Shown: one piece after another, positions 1 through 6,470 of the stretch
Layout of the letters: every line of letters starts with the position of its first letter
Position numbering within the stretch: position 1 is the first letter of the stretch
NCBI GenBank assembly: GCA_030591745.1
Contig: JAUVAM010000068.1
Span: 1-9,583, forward strand
DNA from: Deltaproteobacteria bacterium
GTDB taxonomy: Bacteria > Myxococcota > B64-G9
Direction: 5' to 3'
DNA: 9,583 bases
Program-made: the position numbers and the translations under genes
The notes under the pieces: model-generated
What the model saw: only the letters and a program-made list of their open reading frames with translations
What the model was told of the DNA's origin: nothing
Database searches by the model: none

Positions 1-131
1 CCGGTGAATGCGGCAAATGCAAAGGTTCCGGCGTTGCCCCGGGTTCCAGAGCTCCATCCGGTCAACGAAGCTGGGTGGGGGATCCGGGGTATTCTTGCCC
101 ATATCCACCACATGCGCCTATGCTCATGCCG
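1..131. other. Leader region upstream of the first CotH gene
   Basis: No gene could be supported here. The frame of the downstream CotH gene stays open to the left edge and reads a CxxCxGSG-like stretch near positions 9-35. The tandem copy of that gene has no such extension, and no Shine-Dalgarno sequence is visible in front of GTG 75. Another plus frame is open from base 1 to a TAG near 151-153 and could be the end of an upstream gene, but it shows no recognisable motif. The minus strand is also open at the left edge in more than one frame. The stretch most likely holds the promoter of the plus-strand pair or the tail of an unseen gene. Confidence 0.4.
95..124 (+). promoter_or_regulatory. 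Possible sigma-70-like promoter
   Basis: A TTGCCC at 95-100 and a TATGCT at 119-124 are separated by 18 bp, and each matches the consensus at four of six positions. The predicted transcription start falls at about 131-132, on the ATG chosen for the CotH gene, which would make the mRNA leaderless or nearly so. That fits the lack of a Shine-Dalgarno sequence before this ATG. Matches this weak also occur by chance, so the call is tentative. Confidence 0.2.
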
Positions 132-2501
132 ATGCGAATTCTAGTTCATGGACTGATGGCCTTACTCAGCCTGTCGCTTTCGACCTGCGACAAGCCGAAG
201 CAAGAGGACAAGCCCGCCAGACCATTCCTGCAATCCCCGCTGCAAATCAGCGAAATCTTGGCACAAAACCAGCGAGGTCTGACCCTTGGCGTCCACGGCC
301 GTCATGGCTGGATCGAGTTGCACAACTCAAGCGAAAAGCGCCAGAACACGAAAGGCCTCCAGATTGCCGTGCGCGGAACCCGCAAAGAGCAGCGATGGAG
401 TCTGCCGAGCGTGGACATGGCCCCTGACGCCTACCTGGTGCTCCACACAAGTGGCTTGGGCAGCAAGGACCTGGCGGGTCGCCTGCATGCCGACCTGCGT
501 TTGCCCAAACAGCCGCGAGCCATCGGCCTGTTGGACCCTGAAGGACGAGTCCTGAACGAAATATCTCAGATCCCCAAGCAATGGCCCGACCTGTCCTATG
601 GGTCCCTGCCCGGATCCAAACCACGATACTTGAGCATGCCAACGCCCGGCAAAGCCAACGACAGCCGTCCACAAAACAAGGGGCCCTTGGTCGAACAGGC
701 GGAGCAAACGCCGATATGGCCTGCTCTGGGGGACCGCATTCTGGTCCAGGCCATCCTGAGGCCTGAAGGCAACCCCATCAAACGCGTTCAGCTCGAATGG
801 CAAAAAAACCTCGAACCGCCATCATTCTTGCCCATGACCTGCCAAGCCAAGGGCGGCAAATTCAACTGTCGTGCCCACATCCCCTCAACGGAGTTCAAAG
901 CCGGCACCATGATTCGCTGGCAAATCCACGCCTACGACCAGAAGGGTCAATCCGGCCGATGGCCCCAGGGCATTGACCACGCGGACGCACCTCGCTGGGA
1001 CGGCACCTTGATCCGGGACCCGAACCAACAAAACCTCTTGCCCGTGCTTTATTGGCAAACCAGCAAACCAAGACAAGCCCAGCGTCGCAGAGGCATGCGC
1101 GCCAGCCTTTTTTTTGAAGGCCAATTTATTGATCAGGTTTTGGTTCGCAAGCGAGGGTATCGTTCATCGGGCTGGACCAAGAAAAATTTGAAGTTCGAGC
1201 TACCCGAAGGCCATCTGCTCACCGTAAGCAAAGGCGTCGAGGTGGATGAATTCAACCTGTCTTCCACCTGGAGCGACAAGTCCTCGCTTCGCCGAGAGCT
1301 GGCCTGGGACACTTATCGACAAGCCGGGGTAATTGACGCCTTCTGCTTTCCAGTACGCGTCATGCAAAATGGTCGATTCTATGCCCTGGCCCACATGGGC
1401 GAGCATTTCGACCGCCGCTTCTTGCGACGCAACGATCTGGACCCCAAGGGCGCCATGTACAAGATGTACGACGATTGCTGCACGTCTCGGGTGGAGGCGG
1501 TCAAAAAAACAAGGAAGAAAGAGAAAAACGACGACCTGACAAACTTCCTCAAAGGCCTGCACGCTCGGGCCCTCGAGCCGGCAGCCCAAGAAGCCTTTCT
1601 CTTCCAGCACGTAAATCTGCCGGCCACCCTGAACTACCTGGCCGCCACCGTGCTCATGCACGACAATGATCACGTCGCCAAAAACTATTTTCTGTATCGC
1701 GACAGCAGGGGCTCCAAGCGCTGGCGCATGCTCCCCTGGGACAAAGACCTGACCTTTGGGCGCAACTTCATCGCCAAGCCGGGTGTCCTCAACGACACCA
1801 TCTGGGCCGATCACGACCCACAAAGCCATCCCCTCTTCGGCGACCGGGAACACCCCAAGGTCCGTGGCCTGTTCAACTGCCTCATCGATGCACTCTATCG
1901 CTCCCCGCGCATTCGACAGATGTTCCTGCGTCGCCTTCGCAGCCTGATGGATGAACGACTGCAGGCACCCGGCACGCCTCCTGACCAACTGCACTACGAA
2001 AAACGAATTGCCGAAATATCAGAACGCATGGCAAGGGCTCTAAACATGGACGCCACGCGCTGGGTTCGGGACTGGGGACAAGCCATATCAGCCACCAAAG
2101 ACACCCAACGCTTGATCGAAGAGTACTTGGTGCCGCGACGCGTCCACCTCTATCTCACCCATGGACCAAACGGCAGCGGCTTGATCCCGGCAGCCCAAGA
2201 GAAGAAGCCGACCTTGCAAATACGCGCCGACAGCGTGGACTCTATCCAGATTCAAAATCCCGGATCCGATGCCGTGGATCTGAGCAACTGGCGCATCGAG
2301 GGACCCTGGACCTTCACCCTGCCGCCCGGCACGGTCTTGGCCGGCCAAGACAAACTGAATGTTGTGCAGTACTGGCAAGATGTGCCGGCCGACCCTTCGG
2401 GCCTCTGGTTCATGGCCGGCCTACGTGCCGTCGATTCTGCTCAGGGCGTGGCCCTGGTTGACTCTAACGGAGAAGTCATGGCTCGCCCGATCAAGCCCTG
2501 A
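132..2501 (+). CDS. LTD-CotH kinase-LTD lipoprotein, copy 1
   Basis: A predicted lipoprotein of 789 aa with a CotH-type kinase-like domain. CotH proteins are atypical kinases that phosphorylate secreted or coat proteins; the substrate here is unknown. A signal peptide ends in LSLSTC, with the lipidated Cys at 19 and Asp at +2. Residues 37-177 form a lamin-tail domain (GWIELHN, then a PTPGKAN end motif). A beta-rich spacer covers about 185-290. The CotH domain (about 305-680) shows VRKRGYRSS plus a KKNLKFEL basic strand, SSLRRELAWDTYRQAG, HDNDHV followed by NYFLYRD, and PWDKDLTFG. A second LTD-like domain covers 696-785. A Lys-rich insertion lies near 457-466. ATG 132 was chosen over GTG 75 and ATG 120/126 because it gives exactly the length and N-terminus of the tandem copy. 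No Shine-Dalgarno is visible. The family call is strong; kinase activity is inferred. Confidence 0.9.
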   Translation: MRILVHGLMALLSLSLSTCDKPKQEDKPARPFLQSPLQISEILAQNQRGLTLGVHGRHGWIELHNSSEKRQNTKGLQIAVRGTRKEQRWSLPSVDMAPDAYLVLHTSGLGSKDLAGRLHADLRLPKQPRAIGLLDPEGRVLNEISQIPKQWPDLSYGSLPGSKPRYLSMPTPGKANDSRPQNKGPLVEQAEQTPIWPALGDRILVQAILRPEGNPIKRVQLEWQKNLEPPSFLPMTCQAKGGKFNCRAHIPSTEFKAGTMIRWQIHAYDQKGQSGRWPQGIDHADAPRWDGTLIRDPNQQNLLPVLYWQTSKPRQAQRRRGMRASLFFEGQFIDQVLVRKRGYRSSGWTKKNLKFELPEGHLLTVSKGVEVDEFNLSSTWSDKSSLRRELAWDTYRQAGVIDAFCFPVRVMQNGRFYALAHMGEHFDRRFLRRNDLDPKGAMYKMYDDCCTSRVEAVKKTRKKEKNDDLTNFLKGLHARALEPAAQEAFLFQHVNLPATLNYLAATVLMHDNDHVAKNYFLYRDSRGSKRWRMLPWDKDLTFGRNFIAKPGVLNDTIWADHDPQSHPLFGDREHPKVRGLFNCLIDALYRSPRIRQMFLRRLRSLMDERLQAPGTPPDQLHYEKRIAEISERMARALNMDATRWVRDWGQAISATKDTQRLIEEYLVPRRVHLYLTHGPNGSGLIPAAQEKKPTLQIRADSVDSIQIQNPGSDAVDLSNWRIEGPWTFTLPPGTVLAGQDKLNVVQYWQDVPADPSGLWFMAGLRAVDSAQGVALVDSNGEVMARPIKP
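2245..2353 (+). repeat. Near-identical tract shared with 4624-4732
   Basis: The two copies differ at one base (2319 versus 4698) across 109 bp, including third codon positions. Much of the rest of the unit differs clearly at the DNA level. The tract encodes the core of the C-terminal LTD (IQNPGSDAVDLSNW onward). Identity extends with a few changes to about 2395. Recent gene conversion is the simplest explanation. Confidence 0.75.
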
Positions 2502-2510
2502 TGCCTGCCA

Positions 2511-4880
2511 ATGCGGATTCTCACTCATGGATTGCTTGCGCTACTTGGTCTGTCGCTTTCAACCTGCGACGGCATGACACAAGTGGACAAAATCGCCAAG
2601 CCATCCAAACAATCCCCACTACAGATCACCGAAATCCTGGCCCAAAACCAACGAGGCCAGACCCTGGGCGTTCATGACCGATGTGGCTGGATCGAGTTGC
2701 ACAACCCAAGCGACAAGCCCCTGGACATCAAGGGCCTGCAAATCGCCGTGCGCGGGACCCGCAAGGAACAGCGCTGGAGCCTGCCTCGCATGAAGATGAA
2801 TCCTGGTGCCTTCTTGGTGCTCCACACAAGCGGCCTGGGCAGCAAGGACCTGGCGGGTCACCTGCACGCCGGCCTGCGCATGCCCAAACAGCCACAAGCC
2901 ATCGGCCTGCTGGACTTTAATGGGCGACTGCTGGACGAACTATCCATCCTGCCCAGGCAATGGCCAGATCTTTCCTATGGACCCCTGCCTGAATCTGAGC
3001 CGCGATACTTAAGCATGCCCACGCCCGGCAAAGCCAATGACAGCCGTCCAGAAAACAGGGGACCGGTGGTTGAAGAAGCCACACAAACGCCGGCCTGGCC
3101 TGCCCTGGGGGACCGCATCCTGATCCAGACCATTTTGCGACCGGAACGCAGCCCCATCATGTGCGTGCAACTCGAGTGGCAAAGAAACCTTGAACCGTCC
3201 TCCTTTTTGCCAATGACCTGCCAAGCAGAAGGAGACAAATCTCATTGTCGGGTCCACATCCCCACCGAGGAGTTCAAGGCCGGCAACATGATCCGTTGGC
3301 GAATCCACGCCCAGGACCAGAAGAATCAATCCGGCCGATGGCCTCAGGAAATCGGTCACGCGGACGCTCCGCGCTGGGACGGCACCCTGATCCGGGACCC
3401 AAACCAACAAAACACCTTGTCCGTGCTCTATTGGCAAACCAGCAAACCCCAGCAAACCCAGGGCCGCAAAGGCATGCGTGGTAGCATTTTTTTCGAAGGC
3501 CAATTCATCGACCAGATCCTGGTACGCAAGCGAGGGCAACGCTCGTCGAGTTGGGCCAAGAAAAACCTGAAATTTGAACTCCCCGAAGGTCACCTGCTCG
3601 CCGTAGGCCCCAACATAGAGGTGAACGAATTCAACCTGTCTTCCAACTGGAGTGACAGGTCTTCGCTGCGCCGGGAGTTGGCCTGGGACACCTACCGGCA
3701 AGCCGGGGTGGTAGATGCCTTTTGCTTTCCGGTGCGGGTTGTGCAAAACGGTCAATTTTATGCCTTGGCCCACATGTGTGAACATTTCGACAGCCGATTC
3801 TTGCGCCGCAACGGTCTGGATCCCAAGGGTGCGACCTACAAAATGTTCGGTGATGACTGCACGAAGTGGGTGCCGACAAAAAAGAAAAACAGGAAAAAGG
3901 AGAAAAACGACGACCTCTTGGCTTTCATCTTGGGCCTGCAGGAACAGACCCTGGATCCAACGAAACAAGAGGCTTTTCTCTTCCAGCACGTAAATTTGCC
4001 GGCCGTCCTCAACTACCTGGCCGCCACCGTGCTCATGCACGACAATGATCACGTCGCCATGAACCACTTTCTTTACCGCGACAGCAGGGGTTCCAGTCGT
4101 TGGCGCATGCTCCCCTGGGACAAAGACATGACCTTTGGGCGCATCTTTCTTCCTGATTCGAAGGGATCCAAAGACACCATCTGGGCCGATCAGGATCCAC
4201 AGAGCCATCCCCTTTTCGGCGACCGGGCGCATCCGAAAATTCATGGCCAGTTCAACTGTATCATCGAGGCCCTGTATCGGTCCCCACGCATTCGGCAAAT
4301 GTTTTTGCGCCGGCTTCGCTCCCTGATGGACAAAATAATGCAAGCGCCCGACTCGCCTGTAGAACAACTGTACTACGAAAATCGCATAGCCGAGATATCC
4401 AGACGCATGGCCAAGGATCTGGACATGGACGCCAAACGCTGGGTTCGAAACTGGGGGCACAGCATGTCAGCCAGCCAAGCTACCCAGCGCCTGATCGATG
4501 AGTATCTGGTGCCGCGACGCATCCACCTCTTTCTCACACATGGACCAGACGGCAGCGGCTTGATCCCTGCAGCCCAAAAGAAAAAGCCGACCTTGCAAAT
4601 ACGCGCCAGCAGCGTGGGCTCTGTCCAGATTCAAAATCCCGGATCCGATGCCGTGGATCTGAGCAACTGGCGCATCGAGGGACCCTGGACCTTCACCTTG
4701 CCGCCCGGCACGGTCTTGGCCGGCCAAGACAACCTGAATATTGTGCAGTACTGGCAAGATGTACCGGCCGACCCTTCGGGTCGCTGGTTCATGGCAGGCA
4801 TACGCGCCGCCAATTCGGATCAAGTGCTTGCGCTGGTCGACCCTGCCGGAGAAATCCTGGCTCGCCTGAGCAAGCCCTGA
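2511..4880 (+). CDS. LTD-CotH kinase-LTD lipoprotein, copy 2
   Basis: A tandem paralogue of the preceding gene: 789 aa, roughly three-quarters to four-fifths identical by eye, with no net indel. The order is the same: lipoprotein signal with LSLSTC (Cys19, Asp20), LTD (about 37-177, GWIELHN and PTPGKAN), beta-rich spacer, CotH-like domain (about 305-680) and C-terminal LTD (696-785). Kinase-domain motifs are RKRGQRSS at 339-346, HDNDHV at 510-515, NHFLYRD at 518-524 and PWDKDMTFG at 535-543. A Lys-rich insertion lies at about 456-466. The ATG is 9 nt after the stop of copy 1 and in the same frame. No Shine-Dalgarno is seen, so reinitiation by ribosomes finishing copy 1 is plausible. The 3' end overlaps the convergent membrane-protein gene by 61 bp. 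It is probably an envelope-anchored kinase acting outside the cytoplasm; its substrate is unknown. Confidence 0.9.
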   Translation: MRILTHGLLALLGLSLSTCDGMTQVDKIAKPSKQSPLQITEILAQNQRGQTLGVHDRCGWIELHNPSDKPLDIKGLQIAVRGTRKEQRWSLPRMKMNPGAFLVLHTSGLGSKDLAGHLHAGLRMPKQPQAIGLLDFNGRLLDELSILPRQWPDLSYGPLPESEPRYLSMPTPGKANDSRPENRGPVVEEATQTPAWPALGDRILIQTILRPERSPIMCVQLEWQRNLEPSSFLPMTCQAEGDKSHCRVHIPTEEFKAGNMIRWRIHAQDQKNQSGRWPQEIGHADAPRWDGTLIRDPNQQNTLSVLYWQTSKPQQTQGRKGMRGSIFFEGQFIDQILVRKRGQRSSSWAKKNLKFELPEGHLLAVGPNIEVNEFNLSSNWSDRSSLRRELAWDTYRQAGVVDAFCFPVRVVQNGQFYALAHMCEHFDSRFLRRNGLDPKGATYKMFGDDCTKWVPTKKKNRKKEKNDDLLAFILGLQEQTLDPTKQEAFLFQHVNLPAVLNYLAATVLMHDNDHVAMNHFLYRDSRGSSRWRMLPWDKDMTFGRIFLPDSKGSKDTIWADQDPQSHPLFGDRAHPKIHGQFNCIIEALYRSPRIRQMFLRRLRSLMDKIMQAPDSPVEQLYYENRIAEISRRMAKDLDMDAKRWVRNWGHSMSASQATQRLIDEYLVPRRIHLFLTHGPDGSGLIPAAQKKKPTLQIRASSVGSVQIQNPGSDAVDLSNWRIEGPWTFTLPPGTVLAGQDNLNIVQYWQDVPADPSGRWFMAGIRAANSDQVLALVDPAGEILARLSKP
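4820..4880. other. Tail-to-tail overlap of convergent genes
   Basis: The last 61 bp of CotH copy 2 on the plus strand are antisense to the last 20 codons and stop of the membrane glycosyltransferase-like gene. The plus-strand reading is conserved with copy 1 and is therefore real. The minus-strand tail follows the final membrane segment and is Ser/Thr/Ala-rich (ending PAGSTSAST), so it may be a dispensable extension. There is no space for separate terminators. Confidence 0.8.
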
Positions 4881-6454
4881 GGCCAGAACCCCGCCCGCGA
4901 CCAAAGAGCAACCAACCACCAGGCGGCCCAAAGAGCATTGGCCATCCAGTACCAGGCGTAGTCACTGGCTTCCCCCCAGGCCAAAACGTAGAACAAGGCA
5001 ATCTGGCCCAAGAGGCCCACCTGCAGAATCGCAGGGGCCCGGCGACCCAGACCCCACAGGAACAAAAGACAAAAAATGGATCCGTAGTAGCGGGACAAAA
5101 CGACCAGGATAAAAACCCCGGCCAGGCCATAAAGCATGGCCTCCAGGGGGTCATCGTCCGATGCGCGAAAGAGAGCAAAAAGCCACAAGCCGAGCATCAA
5201 AACCACCGCCAGCGAATAGACCGGCCACTGCGACTCCCAAACGACACGCCTTTGCGCCTTGGTCTCCCAGGAATCGGCCCCCAACTCATGGGTAAACATA
5301 TGGGCCAAGCCCAGCCGGCGATCGCCAAAGCGATGTTCTTGCCCGTGGAGCTTCAAGTTGTCGACGGATTGTGACCAGGCATCCAAACCACCACCGCCCA
5401 TGGCACCCAAGCCCACCCAGAACAAAATAGAAAGGGAGAAAGCCATAACAAACCGCTTGCCGAACCAAGGCAGTTGGCGGCGACGCCACCAGCGAGAGGC
5501 CGCCCAGACTGCGATGCCCACCGCCATGAACACAGGGAAAACACGAACGGCCGTCGCGTAGGCCACCAGGGCGCCGGCGGTTGCCGGTCGAGCCCGTTTT
5601 ACGGCACAGACCGCAAAAAGCAGTGCCACCAGATAATCATGGATGAAGAGGCGGCCCAGCAAATGGTGTTCGTTGCCATAAAACATCGCCAACCAACCAG
5701 CCGACACCAGCGCGGGCACCAGGCCGAAACTACGGGCCACCGCCCCGAATGCCAGCAGCAACAACAACAGATCCAATCCCCCCAGCAAGGTTCGGCCCAC
5801 CCTGTCGGGCCGTATCAGACCGAGAACCCTGCCGATGGCGGTCCAGGTTGGCGTGGCGTTGTAACCACGATCCACAAACAACCGCCGCCAATCCGACATG
5901 CTCATCCAGGGCTGCATGAGCTGCAGATCCGCTGTGAACTCTCGCCAGCGCTCATCGCTCCAGTTCCCGGAGCGCTCCAGTTGTTCTGGACGGAGGGGCT
6001 CAACGCGATAACTGCCCAGGTTGCGCGTCACAGCCACCTGACCAGCCCATTTGCGCGAGCTTTCCGCATCGGCGGCCAGGGCCTGGGTGTATAAATCCTC
6101 ATAACCCAGCTCAGGGAAGTACTTGGCGCCCAGGTAGTAATGAAAGAAGGTCCAGGGTGCAACCCGGCCATGGCTCAGCAATTGTTCCGCAGACCACCCC
6201 AGACTTCCCCCCAGGGCCATACCGGACCACAGACACAATGCCAAAGCCGCCAATCGATGTATCCAGCGCTGATTCTTCGAAGTCTCAGAAGCCTTTTTGC
6301 TGAAAGACCAGAGTCCCCACAAAACCGCCGCCAAAACGATGGCCGCGATACGCCAGCCTGGCCAGGTCACCGGATCACCCCGGTTCAACAACCAGGCCCC
6401 CACCGCGCCCAGCAGGGCCAAAACGCCAGCCACGCTTTTCCATGTGCGTGTCAA
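4820..6454 (-). CDS. Multi-pass membrane protein, GT-C/GT87-like glycosyltransferase
   Basis: An integral membrane protein of 544 aa with about 11-13 predicted helices. Two or three lie within the first 90 residues. A soluble loop of about 130 residues follows (roughly 95-220), with FHYYLGAKYFPELGYEDLY and DRGYNATPTW. The remaining helices run in clusters from about 220 to 520. The long loop after the first helices and the ATAVRVFPVF stretch (about 300-310) recall polyprenol-phosphate-sugar-dependent GT-C enzymes of the GT87/DUF2029 type, which add sugars on the outer face of the inner membrane. The similarity is by pattern only and the acceptor is unknown. TTG 6454 is preferred because GGGGAGG lies 9 nt upstream and the previous stop is 4 nt before it. 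GTG 6472 (550 aa) is the alternative and lacks a Shine-Dalgarno. It is the last gene of the minus-strand cluster. Confidence 0.75.
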   Translation of the reverse strand: MTRTWKSVAGVLALLGAVGAWLLNRGDPVTWPGWRIAAIVLAAVLWGLWSFSKKASETSKNQRWIHRLAALALCLWSGMALGGSLGWSAEQLLSHGRVAPWTFFHYYLGAKYFPELGYEDLYTQALAADAESSRKWAGQVAVTRNLGSYRVEPLRPEQLERSGNWSDERWREFTADLQLMQPWMSMSDWRRLFVDRGYNATPTWTAIGRVLGLIRPDRVGRTLLGGLDLLLLLLAFGAVARSFGLVPALVSAGWLAMFYGNEHHLLGRLFIHDYLVALLFAVCAVKRARPATAGALVAYATAVRVFPVFMAVGIAVWAASRWWRRRQLPWFGKRFVMAFSLSILFWVGLGAMGGGGLDAWSQSVDNLKLHGQEHRFGDRRLGLAHMFTHELGADSWETKAQRRVVWESQWPVYSLAVVLMLGLWLFALFRASDDDPLEAMLYGLAGVFILVVLSRYYGSIFCLLFLWGLGRRAPAILQVGLLGQIALFYVLAWGEASDYAWYWMANALWAAWWLVALWSRAGFWPQGLLRRARISPAGSTSAST

Positions 6455-6470
6455 AGACTCAATCCTCCCC
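6454..6470 (-). promoter_or_regulatory. Shine-Dalgarno and start junction of the GT-like gene
   Basis: On the minus strand GGGGAGG (6464-6470) lies within the last codons of the upstream CotH gene, whose TGA is at 6459-6461. TTG at 6452-6454 follows after a 9-nt spacer. The arrangement suggests translational coupling and decides the TTG start over GTG 6472. Confidence 0.6.

Larger units (their letters stand above)
132..4880 (+). repeat. Tandem gene-scale duplication (two 2370-bp units)
   Basis: Units 132-2501 and 2511-4880 align at a constant offset of 2379 bp. This holds at the start codons, at the catalytic core (1632 matches 4011), in the C-terminal region (2262 matches 4641) and at the stops. 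The offset is a multiple of three, so both units share one frame. Divergence is spread along most of the unit but is very uneven, with near-identical tracts inside it. Confidence 0.95.

Noticed and set aside
3..131. CxxCxGSG motif resembling a DnaJ zinc finger, in frame upstream of CotH copy 1
   Set aside because: Only one such motif is present, with no J domain or further repeats visible. The paralogue starts at the equivalent of 132 with a signal peptide, so the upstream reading is probably not translated as part of this protein.
3009..4460. Long minus-strand open frame (483 codons) opposite CotH copy 2
   Set aside because: It lies antisense to a well-supported gene, as does a similar open frame opposite copy 1 (1200-1994). 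GC-rich codon use on the plus strand leaves the antisense frame free of stops. The product shows no domain or signal that I recognise.
4855..4890. Possible terminator hairpin after CotH copy 2
   Set aside because: Only a very short GCTC/GAGC stem with no T-run is visible, and the region also codes for the convergent gene.
5474..6094. Plus-strand frame with a Gln-rich run
   Set aside because: The Gln run is the antisense of a leucine-rich membrane helix in the GT-like protein.
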